Positions 58,565-64,000 of a stretch of DNA of 64,000 bases are shown piece by piece; within the stretch, counting starts at the first letter, position 1, and each line of letters opens with the position of its first letter. A program made the position numbers and the translations under genes. The stretch is from Verrucomicrobiia bacterium (GTDB lineage: Bacteria; Patescibacteriota; Saccharimonadia; Saccharimonadales; Saccharimonadaceae): positions 984,170 through 1,048,169 of the forward strand of contig DASPIB010000001.1 of the NCBI GenBank assembly GCA_035629335.1, written 5' to 3'. The notes beneath the pieces are model-generated. The model had not been told where the DNA came from, searched no databases, and worked only from the letters and a program-made list of their open reading frames with translations.

Positions 58565-58650
58565 CGTCCTCGGGCTTCGGCTCGGCTGCAATAGCAGATG
58601 ACGAGCCACCCATCAGGCTCAAGTTCTCCTATCTTCTGCTTTGCAGTCAT
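58561..58650 (-). CDS. Possible 29-residue micropeptide opposite the adhesin gene end
   Basis: A frame of 29 codons from ATG 58650 with AAGGAG eight bases upstream encodes a peptide with a CYC motif (MTAKQKIGELEPDGW, ending RAEARGR). It converges on and overlaps the stop of the adhesin-like gene. A TACAGT-like -10 lies upstream. Its first codons contain the inverted copy of the 14-bp repeat. Evidence is limited to the ribosome site and the clean frame. Confidence 0.35.
   Translation of the reverse strand: MTAKQKIGELEPDGWLVICYCSRAEARGR
58627..58640. repeat. 14-bp inverted repeat, right copy
   Basis: TCCTATCTTCTGCT is the complement of 57669-57682. Confidence 0.6.
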
Positions 58651-58718
58651 AAGGTATGCTCCTTATCTGATGAGACGAATAGAAGTCGAAACTGTATTGT
58701 GTATTCAAATAGAAAAAG

Positions 58719-58755
58719 AACCCGAGCCGCAAGCAAGCCTGCAGCTACGGGTTCC
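58719..58755 (-). terminator. Nested hairpin after the 58780 cassette
   Basis: GAACCCG/CGGGTTC encloses inner GC/GC stems; on the minus strand TTTTTCTATTTG follows. Confidence 0.7.
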
Positions 58756-58779
58756 CTTTCCAAAGTGATCAAAAGTGGC

Positions 58780-59409
58780 TCAGGCACTAACAAGTGACTC
58801 GATGGTGACGCCCATGGTGGCAGCGAAGTAGGCCACCTCTTCGAGCGTCAGTTTGTCCCTGAACTTGAGCTTTCGGTGCAGTTCTTCCGAAAGTTCGGGG
58901 TCGCCATGCTGCGAGGTGCGCTGCCTGAGGGCGCTAGTAAGCTTGCCCAGGAACGTCTCGACAGCTTGCTCTGCGTTCTGACGGCGCTGTCGATCGCGAG
59001 CCATCTTGGCAGCGCTTGCGCGGTGTTCCAGTACCTTCTCGCGCGATGCTCGTTTGGCCCCGATTTTGAGACCGTTGCTGTACGGACCAAAACCGATAAG
59101 TAGCATGCTGTCATCGAGTTCAGTCACCAACCCTTCGGGCGTGTCCACGATGCATCGCACAAGGCAGAGGCTAATGCCCTTCGATGACACATCGAAGAGT
59201 GCCGGATCAGCTTTGCGAATCGTGTACTTGCCGCCACTGCACTGTTCGACATTTTTGATAAGTGCGGCGACGATCGCATCACTTCCTTCGCGTCGCTGGA
59301 ACGCTGAATTAAGAACAAACAAATTGGGCTTGTCGATAGTATCCCGGCCAGCCACGATTGCCTCGGCACTGGCCTCGATGATAGCCTTTTCGCTGCCGTT
59401 GAACTCCAC
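58780..59409 (-). CDS. Cassette protein with possible C-terminal helix-turn-helix, GTG start
   Basis: The gene has 209 codons from GTG 59409, five bases after GAGGAG; the frame is open to 59448 but the Shine-Dalgarno decides. The N-terminal half is alpha/beta (EFNGSEKAIIEASAEAIVAGRDTI, CLVRCIVDTPEGLVTELDDSMLLIGFG), the middle is a charged helix (REKVLEHRASAAKMARDRQRRQNAEQAVETFL), and the end (HRKLKFRDKLTLEEVAYFAATMGVTIESLV) could form a helix-turn-helix. Family unknown. Confidence 0.55.
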   Translation of the reverse strand: MEFNGSEKAIIEASAEAIVAGRDTIDKPNLFVLNSAFQRREGSDAIVAALIKNVEQCSGGKYTIRKADPALFDVSSKGISLCLVRCIVDTPEGLVTELDDSMLLIGFGPYSNGLKIGAKRASREKVLEHRASAAKMARDRQRRQNAEQAVETFLGKLTSALRQRTSQHGDPELSEELHRKLKFRDKLTLEEVAYFAATMGVTIESLVSA

Positions 59410-59466
59410 TGGCACTCCTCGCATAGCCGAATGTCTTGATCTATCCACTTTGGAAAGATAATCTAG

Positions 59467-59495
59467 ATAATATCATATAATTATTATGGTGTCAA
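59467..59495 (-). promoter_or_regulatory. Promoter of the 58780 cassette
   Basis: TTGACA (59490-59495), a 17-bp spacer and TATTAT (59467-59472) on the minus strand. Confidence 0.75.
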
Positions 59496-59553
59496 TAATC
59501 GGCAGGCCGTTTGCCTTTGCGTGTTAAGTCTGGGTAAACAATCGCTGAAAGAA

Positions 59554-59578
59554 AAAAGACCGCTTTAGGCAGTCTTTT
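59554..59578 (-). terminator. tRNA-Arg terminator
   Basis: AAAAGACTGC pairs with GCGGTCTTTT on the minus strand, followed by TTTCTTTC. Confidence 0.7.
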
Positions 59579-59584
59579 CTCACA

Positions 59585-59661
59585 TGGTACACCCGACAGG
59601 ATTCGAACCTATGGCCTCTGGCTCCGCAAGCCAACGCTCTATCCAGCTGAGCTACGGGTGC
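59585..59661 (-). tRNA. tRNA-Arg (anticodon GCG)
   Basis: The 77-base gene with CCA has acceptor GCACCCG/CGGGTGT (a G1-U72 wobble), a GTTCGAATC T-loop and the anticodon loop TTGCGGA, giving GCG. Most bacteria read CGU/CGC with ACG (inosine) instead. Confidence 0.92.
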
Positions 59662-59666
59662 ATATC

Positions 59667-59697
59667 GTAACCGCACAGAGAAACTCTGTGCGGTTAC
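59667..59697. repeat. Perfect 14-bp hairpin with three-base loop, upstream of tRNA-Arg
   Basis: GTAACCGCACAGAG and CTCTGTGCGGTTAC flank AAA, starting six bases before the tRNA 5' end. There is no T-run. It may protect or terminate RNA. The next 220 bases hold no gene I can see. Confidence 0.55.
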
Positions 59698-59919
59698 GCC
59701 TTGTAACTATAAAGTGCTTTCTATCTGCGCAGGGGATGCGTAGGTAGAACAAATGGCATTGTAGCAAATGTTGGGTGGGTAGGCAAGTACTGTTTTCCCC
59801 TAAATTGTCAAAATCTTATAAAATGCGCCCCTTGATTTCGGCATCAGACTCAGATGTTACTCTGTTTTTGGGAAACAATCTTTATATTTCAGCAAAAGAT
59901 CAAAAATAAAGTTGTAATT

Positions 59920-60690
59920 TTAAAGTCGAATCTTGCGAATGGCGATATCCACAATATCAAGCTTCACTGGCTCCATTGGCAAATAGGCGCCAAGCATGTC
60001 GACAATTTGCTCGCCTTTCTCTTCAGGGAAATACACAAAAGTTGCGAGTGCAATCCGCTTTACTGGCATCAGCATAATGGCGTAAAAATCACCATCACGG
60101 ACCACCCCAAAAGCCCGAAATTCTGACAAGGCGTGAAACACCTGGCCAATATGAATTCCTTGGGGCGTAAGGGTGTAGCGCACCACTCGGGCTGGCCGCC
60201 GCGCAAAAGCGAAGAGGGCAATTGCCATAGCGACTACCAGCGCCAATAGTACGTAATCTTTAAGAACAAACAGCACAAATAGCACCATCGCTATGACCAC
60301 CAGCGCAAAAATACCAAACCAGGCGGCGTCTTTTTCGTGATGGATAAAATCGGCTGCTTCCCAGCTGAGATTGGTCTCGGAAGCGGGCTCGTCGAAGAGA
60401 GGGTCAGCGACATCGTCGACTATATCATCAAGCTCTAGCTCAAGGGTAGGTGCAGTAGCTTCGGGTACAGATTGCAGCGGTGGCTGCTCAGCGTTCACTG
60501 GCGCAGCAGGAGTGACCAAAGGTGGGGTAGGGCTGACTAGTGGCGCTTGCGGTTCTGGAGGTGGTGCAGCAGGCATTGGCTCCGTACGTGGCGGCACCGG
60601 CCTCGAAGCGACCGGCCGTTGCGGCTGGAGATCCCCCTCAGTGTTATCAGCTTGTGGCTGCCAGTAGTTTCGCTGCCCATTCGGTTGCAT
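59920..60690 (-). CDS. Membrane protein with proline-rich N-terminus, paralog of the right-edge gene
   Basis: Of 256 residues, 1-100 are disordered and proline/alanine/glutamate-rich, 101-125 carry the motif LSWEAADFIHHEKDAAWF, two membrane helices lie at about 127-165, and a C-terminal soluble domain follows (YTLTPQGIHIGQVFHALSEFRAFGVVRDGDFYAIMLMPVKR), resembling PH-like or DUF-type membrane-associated domains. The same ITWTASEFVAHHKSSGWYAL motif opens the partial gene at 63799. TATACT lies seven bases before the ATG, so the mRNA is leaderless. Confidence 0.68.
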   Translation of the reverse strand: MQPNGQRNYWQPQADNTEGDLQPQRPVASRPVPPRTEPMPAAPPPEPQAPLVSPTPPLVTPAAPVNAEQPPLQSVPEATAPTLELELDDIVDDVADPLFDEPASETNLSWEAADFIHHEKDAAWFGIFALVVIAMVLFVLFVLKDYVLLALVVAMAIALFAFARRPARVVRYTLTPQGIHIGQVFHALSEFRAFGVVRDGDFYAIMLMPVKRIALATFVYFPEEKGEQIVDMLGAYLPMEPVKLDIVDIAIRKIRL

Positions 60691-60697
60691 ATATGTA

Positions 60698-60703
60698 AGT
60701 ATA
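60698..60703 (-). promoter_or_regulatory. -10 element of the 59920 gene, leaderless start
   Basis: TTGACG, then TATACT, seven bases and ATG on the minus strand; the -35 spacing is short. Confidence 0.5.
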
Positions 60704-60778
60704 GCATTAGCGTCAAGCGAAGAATAGCTCTCGGGCTCCTTCCCTAAAAGCTCAATATCGTGAGCGCTTAGGGTAGGG

Positions 60779-60815
60779 CGGATACCTCGACTCCGGTGAG
60801 GAGAGGAGGTATCCG
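60779..60815 (-). terminator. Nested hairpin after the 60829 cassette
   Basis: CGGATACCTC/GAGGTATCCG encloses ACTCC/GGAG. Confidence 0.65.
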
Positions 60816-60828
60816 CGGACGGATGAGA

Positions 60829-61362
60829 CTAGCGAGAGGCGCGGATGCCGTCGACAGGAGCCGGCGGGGCGTCACCATGACGCTGGCCGGGGAAGTCCTC
60901 GACGGGCGCCGATCGAGGCCGGCGCTTCGCCTTGGTCAAGGCAGGGAGCTTCCAGGCGAACCCGAAACGAGAAGGCTGCCATGCGACGGACTGGCGAGTA
61001 GCCTTGAACTTGCGGTGAGCAGCCTGCAAGTAGCAGAGGCCGATCAGCACGATGCCCAGCGGCCAGCCGAAGTTGAACATTGCGATCGTGAAGAGCGCGA
61101 CAGCGGAGCTGGGCGAGTAGACGTCCATGTTGGTGGTCAGTACAGTTTCGCGGACTGACCCCCAGAGGAGATTGATCCGCCACGCATCGAGGTTGATCGA
61201 GTCCATCAGTCCTGAGAACACGGGTCCGAGGTAGCTGAGTGCACCTGCCGTAAAGAGCAGGCCGACCTGCTTGCCACGGCTCAGCGTTCGGCTGCTTCCG
61301 GCGCAGAGTCCGAGAAAGGCTAGCACCTCGATGGCGGCAATAGCAGCAAATGCCCTGTCCAT
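60829..61362 (-). CDS. Polytopic membrane protein, cassette, unknown
   Basis: The gene has 177 codons from ATG 61362, six bases after GGAGAAG; an upstream frame to 61404 lacks a ribosome site. Helices at about residues 4-22 (FAAIAAIEVLAFLGLCAG), 32-52 (VGLLFTAGALSYLGPVFSGL) and 90-112 (AVALFTIAMFNFGWPLGIVLIGLCYL) are followed by a 60-residue basic, arginine- and proline-rich cytoplasmic tail. GC-rich codons. Family unknown. Confidence 0.6.
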   Translation of the reverse strand: MDRAFAAIAAIEVLAFLGLCAGSSRTLSRGKQVGLLFTAGALSYLGPVFSGLMDSINLDAWRINLLWGSVRETVLTTNMDVYSPSSAVALFTIAMFNFGWPLGIVLIGLCYLQAAHRKFKATRQSVAWQPSRFGFAWKLPALTKAKRRPRSAPVEDFPGQRHGDAPPAPVDGIRASR

Positions 61363-61425
61363 ATGCTTCTTCTCCAAATTGTCTCTGTCCGATCGCTCGG
61401 ACAAGGTCAGCGAACGATTTATTTA

Positions 61426-61454
61426 ATTAAATCACAAATAATTAATAATGTCAA
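61426..61454 (-). promoter_or_regulatory. Promoter of the 60829 cassette
   Basis: TTGACA (61449-61454), a 17-bp spacer and TTTAAT (61426-61431) on the minus strand. Confidence 0.7.
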
Positions 61455-61528
61455 TATTCTTCTTTCACCTGTATTTTGTTATTTGCTTCGACAAGATTTA
61501 CAGGTCTAAAGAGATAGCAATAAAAAGA

Positions 61529-61560
61529 CCAGTCCATGCCACAGTAGCAGCATGAACTGG
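61529..61560 (-). terminator. Terminator of the AT-hook micropeptide unit
   Basis: CCAGTTCATGC pairs with GCATGGACTGG on the minus strand (one mismatch), followed by TCTTTTTATT. Confidence 0.75.
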
Positions 61561-61606
61561 CGATTTGTTTTGGACAATAGTTGCGAGACGTGATTACATA
61601 GCTAGG

Positions 61607-61732
61607 CTACCTTTTGATGGTGCCCGGTACGCCAGGGCAGTTGAAGCTTTTATCAGGCCGGCCCCTCTTCCTCTCCGTCCAAGGGTGCATGGGGTGCGGC
61701 TTGCTGTCATTGCACTTCTTATTCTCAGCCAT
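61607..61732 (-). CDS. AT-hook-like 41-residue micropeptide
   Basis: A 41-codon frame from ATG 61732 with GGGGAA five to six bases upstream encodes a basic peptide with RKRGRPDK, an AT-hook-like core (RGRP), and two cysteines (C7 and one near residue 32). A TTGAAA-17-TATAGT promoter lies upstream and a terminator downstream, so it is an independent unit in the 640-base gap between larger genes. DNA binding in the minor groove is inferred from the motif only. Confidence 0.5.
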   Translation of the reverse strand: MAENKKCNDSKPHPMHPWTERKRGRPDKSFNCPGVPGTIKR

Positions 61733-61796
61733 CGTTTTTCCCCGTTGTCTAGAAAACCGAAAACTTGCCAGTGCAACTATCATCCAAAACGAGTAC

Positions 61797-61825
61797 ACTA
61801 TATCGTATATTTTAGTTCTTTTCAA
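61797..61825 (-). promoter_or_regulatory. Promoter of the AT-hook micropeptide
   Basis: TTGAAA (61820-61825), a 17-bp spacer and TATAGT (61797-61802) on the minus strand. Confidence 0.6.
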
Positions 61826-61950
61826 GTGATTGTTTTTGGGCAGGGCTGTTACCTTTTTCATCATCACGGCGACTTCTCAATCATTTGCTTAGCCTTGAAG
61901 TCTAGTCATCGCCTTAATCTGCGAACGGTGGGTTTCCATTTTATACCTAA

Positions 61951-61974
61951 AAAACCGCACTCTACTGCGGTTTT
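61951..61974 (-). terminator. Terminator of the 62049 cassette
   Basis: AAAACCGCA pairs with TGCGGTTTT, with T6 on the minus strand. Confidence 0.75.
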
Positions 61975-61981
61975 AGTTGTA

Positions 61982-62022
61982 GTACCAGGGAGGAAGGCTG
62001 TTCACCTTGCGCTCCCTGGTAC
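61982..62022 (-). other. Nested hairpin between the 62049 stop and its terminator
   Basis: GTACCAGGGAG/CTCCCTGGTAC encloses AAGG/CCTT. A third hairpin, GCGCCC/GGGCGC, lies at 62029-62045. Confidence 0.6.
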
Positions 62023-62048
62023 CACCGCGCGCCCTTGTAGGGCGCCCT

Positions 62049-62771
62049 TTACTTCAAGGTATAGATTCGCTTCGCGATCAGGCTACCGATCTTGGCGAGC
62101 GGCGTGCCATGATCCGTCAGCGACTCGGTCATCCCGGTGGGTGGAGTGATGCTCACCACCGCCGTGACGGCCTTCACCCTGAAGTAAAGCATATTCAGCG
62201 TCCGGAAAGCGTCGTCGCCCAAAGCTTCAGCCTCGGCCGCGAACTTCTTGTCGGTCGCTGCATCCCAGAACCACCGCTGGCCTTGTGCAGCAGCCTTGGC
62301 CTGCGCGAAGTGCTGACCGTTGTCCATCAGTGTCGTGATCTTCACCAAATGAGACAACGACTGGTATTCGCACACCCGTTGCTGCGCTGGCCCTTGTGGC
62401 GGTGCCCCTTCAGGGCTAATCCGCTGAAACAGCGACTGCTGCCTGATGAACGCGCCAAAAACATCTTGAGCGTCCACCAGTTTACAGGGATTAGTCTCGA
62501 TCACCTCAGTACGCATCACGATGGTAGTCGTGGGCGCACTAGGGGAGGCAGAAGCCACTGCTGCCTGAGTAGTTGCCGGTGTCGTCCTAGCCGTCGGCAG
62601 CGACGAGTGCGTGCTCGTCGCCGTGGCACCCTGACCGGTAGAAACGACATACATCGTGGCACCTGCAGCCGCACCGAAGATCATTGCCCCCAGTGCCGCC
62701 ACCGTAAAGATGACAATACGGACGCGCTTCTTGCGCGCCCCGTGATTCGAGGTCAACTGCTTCTTGGGCAT
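62049..62771 (-). CDS. Membrane-anchored DUF3558-like protein, actinobacterial style
   Basis: The 240-residue protein has a basic start with one membrane helix (RIVIFTVAALGAMIFGAAAGATMYVV, about 18-44), a 45-residue Ser/Thr/Ala/Pro linker, and an outer domain beginning NPCKLVDAQDVFGAFI with a second cysteine 40 residues on (RVCEYQ) and a PTGM segment. This matches DUF3558-type lipoproteins of Actinobacteria, which would fit transfer from a host. GGGGAGG precedes the ATG. Three successive hairpins follow the stop. Confidence 0.6.
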   Translation of the reverse strand: MPKKQLTSNHGARKKRVRIVIFTVAALGAMIFGAAAGATMYVVSTGQGATATSTHSSLPTARTTPATTQAAVASASPSAPTTTIVMRTEVIETNPCKLVDAQDVFGAFIRQQSLFQRISPEGAPPQGPAQQRVCEYQSLSHLVKITTLMDNGQHFAQAKAAAQGQRWFWDAATDKKFAAEAEALGDDAFRTLNMLYFRVKAVTAVVSITPPTGMTESLTDHGTPLAKIGSLIAKRIYTLK

Positions 62772-62917
62772 GGCCTCTCACCTCCCCTAAAGAGTAGTGT
62801 GGAATGAACAAGCTCACGCTTCTGGCGTGGGCGCCTGAACACCCACTGAAGTGTTCGCTGTCCCCAAATTGTATAATGAAAATTTTAAAAAAACAACTAA
62901 GTTTTGAAATAATCACG

Positions 62918-62942
62918 ATGGGCACCCGGAGGATACCCACCG
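62918..62942 (-). terminator. Hairpin after the 62950 cassette
   Basis: CGGTGGGTATCC pairs with GGGTGCCCATCG (G-U pairs) on the minus strand. Just beyond, TTGTTT-17-TACAAT may be the promoter of the 62049 gene. Confidence 0.55.
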
Positions 62943-62949
62943 TGCAATG

Positions 62950-63327
62950 CTACTTGCTCGCGGCCCGAAGCTCAGCAATATGCCTCAGCGCAACTTCCTC
63001 GCTCATTTCTTCATGAATAACACGCTCGTCACGAGTTTTGTAGTAGCATTTGCCAGCACGCCATTCATCGTCAATTAGCTCCGCATAAAACACGATACAA
63101 TTAGTGTTGCTAGCGTTATATGTAACATAGCCAGCAAGAAGCATCACGGAGTCTGAAGTATAGAGTGCCTGCCAGACATCACACCGGTGGGTTTCATTGA
63201 CCCAAAAGGGGAACTCAACCGTTTCACCCTTCTCAACACGCCCAGTCTTAATTTGGCGAATGCTTTTGACTGCATCTTCGTTCCTGATACTAAGGCGAAT
63301 CGTTGGATCTGTAATCAGCGTGAGCAC
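62950..63327 (-). CDS. Cassette protein, 125 residues, GTG start
   Basis: The start is GTG 63327, five bases after GAAGGAG; the open frame continues upstream through the promoter and terminator and is rejected. The protein is beta-rich (LTLITDPTIRLSIRN, GETVEFPFWVNETHRCDVWQAL, NTNCIVFYAELIDDEWRAGKCYYKTRDERVI) with three cysteines, and a C-terminal helix. Family unknown. Confidence 0.55.
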   Translation of the reverse strand: MLTLITDPTIRLSIRNEDAVKSIRQIKTGRVEKGETVEFPFWVNETHRCDVWQALYTSDSVMLLAGYVTYNASNTNCIVFYAELIDDEWRAGKCYYKTRDERVIHEEMSEEVALRHIAELRAASK

Positions 63328-63361
63328 TGCCGCTCCTTCAAGAGTCGAATTGGCTAAATTA

Positions 63362-63389
63362 ACTATAGATTGATAAAGAAAAATGTCAA
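63362..63389 (-). promoter_or_regulatory. Promoter of the 62950 cassette
   Basis: TTGACA (63384-63389), a 16-bp spacer and TATAGT (63362-63367); the -35 abuts the tRNA terminator. Confidence 0.75.
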
Positions 63390-63391
63390 AC

Positions 63392-63415
63392 AAAAAACAC
63401 CTATAGGTGTTTTTT
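63392..63415. terminator. tRNA-Ser(GCU) terminator
   Basis: AAAAAACACCTA and TAGGTGTTTTTT form a perfect palindrome with T6. Confidence 0.75.
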
Positions 63416-63428
63416 GTAAATAAGTTCA

Positions 63429-63521
63429 TGGCGGAGGAGGAGGGATTCGAACCCTCGCACCAGGTTGCCCCGATCTAACGATTTAGCAAACCGTCCCCTT
63501 CAGCCACTTGGGTACTCCTCC
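63429..63521 (-). tRNA. tRNA-Ser (anticodon GCU)
   Basis: The 93-base gene with CCA has acceptor GGAGGAG/CTCCTCC, a long variable arm and anticodon loop TTGCTAA, giving GCU (reads AGC/AGU). Confidence 0.95.
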
Positions 63522-63587
63522 GTGCTCGAGGAATTGTAACATAAAATCAGGCCGAGGGGAAGCGGGTGAGTGCCGTTTTATAAAAAA

Positions 63588-63614
63588 TATACCCTCACAA
63601 TACTTGAGGGTATA
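63588..63614 (-). terminator. tRNA-Ser(UGA) terminator
   Basis: TATACCCTCA pairs with TGAGGGTATA; TTTTTTATAAA follows on the minus strand. Confidence 0.75.
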
Positions 63615-63623
63615 TAAATAATT

Positions 63624-63715
<92 letters not shown>

Positions 63716-63798
63716 CTAAGCGGCTTGATAACAGGGGTAATTGTAACAAGCTACCTCCGTATGTGCAACCGACCGATGTTTCATGTACAATAACGCTT

Positions 63799-64000
63799 AT
63801 GGAAAACGGCTCGTGGCAATTCAATCCTGGCGATGGAAATGCGTCGGTTGCAACGGAGCCGTTATCGGTTGCAGTGCCACCGACCGGTTCTGATGGCACT
63901 ATCACGTGGACTGCCAGTGAATTTGTCGCTCATCATAAGTCATCGGGTTGGTATGCCCTGCTGGCCCTCTGTGCCGTGGGAGTGGCATTTATTGTGTGGT
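63799..64000 (+). CDS. Paralog of the 59920 membrane protein, N-terminal part (cut by window edge)
   Basis: The frame is open from ATG 63799 to the right edge, 67 residues. After a polar start with VAVPPTGSDG it reads ITWTASEFVAHHKSSGWYALLALCAVGVAFIVW, closely matching LSWEAADFIHHEKDAAWFGIFALVVI in the 59920 gene, in the same position before the first membrane helix. TACAAT lies seven bases before the ATG, so it also appears leaderless. Function unknown. Confidence 0.6.
   Translation, partial: MENGSWQFNPGDGNASVATEPLSVAVPPTGSDGTITWTASEFVAHHKSSGWYALLALCAVGVAFIVW

Noticed and set aside
62007-62030. Second T-box-like sequence (GGTGGTACC on the minus strand)
   Set aside because: It is part of the nested hairpin after the 62049 gene, not a leader.

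Overview
The window looks like chromosome of a Candidate Phyla Radiation (Patescibacteria) bacterium, most probably Saccharibacteria (TM7). The signs are a compact set of replication, repair, translation and RNA-decay genes, a DnaG primase with all four zinc ligands replaced, a UDG without iron-sulfur cysteines, a degenerate DHH protein beside truB, and very short mRNA leaders. No biosynthetic operon is visible apart from pyrG, murE and the two hexose-phosphate enzymes. UGA is a normal stop here: dnaG and mscL both end in TGA. The phylum call is inferred from gene content, since no rRNA lies in the window.

Backbone, left to right. The start of an FtsK-like translocase runs off the left edge. 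A minus-strand RNA and repair block follows: a small membrane protein, UDG and RNase J, then pnp, rpsO, truB and a DHH-like protein. rpsT converges on polA-nudix-mutM-holA. A P-loop kinase faces dnaG-rpoD. A 1072-residue pilin-like RCC1-repeat surface protein comes next, then orn with a YjbR-like gene, argS-mscL-msrB, pyrG and a tRNA-Ser. A MacB-type ABC transporter, a PGI/PMI isomerase, groES-groEL under CIRCE, manB, murE, FKBP, tsaD, valS, rlmH and HIT-tRNA-Ser complete the core. Five tRNA genes lie in the window: Ser GGA, CGA, GCU and UGA, and Arg GCG.

Between these core genes, and densest from about 32 kb to the right end, sit more than twenty short, mostly unrecognised genes that look like insulated units. 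A typical unit has a strong promoter (TTGACA-like, 16-17 bp, TATAAT-like), an AT-rich leader, a clear Shine-Dalgarno site, a GC-richer reading frame of 35 to 377 codons, and a long, often nested hairpin just after the stop. Several encode secreted or membrane proteins: a GIN-like adhesin head, a DUF3558-like protein and a six-cysteine secreted protein. Others have DNA-linked folds (a DGQHR protein, a tiny ParB-like protein, an AT-hook micropeptide). Several units are broken by a nonsense codon or frameshifts. Core genes instead mostly start 6 to 11 bases after a bare TATAAT-like -10 with no Shine-Dalgarno, so two gene classes with different expression signals are interleaved. This cassette system is the most interesting feature of the window.

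The core genes fit a reduced epibiont life: RNA turnover by RNase J, PNPase and Orn, base-excision repair by UDG, MutM and PolA, osmotic and oxidative protection by MscL and MsrB, and little metabolism. The cassettes are the likely strain-specific, possibly host-facing, layer.
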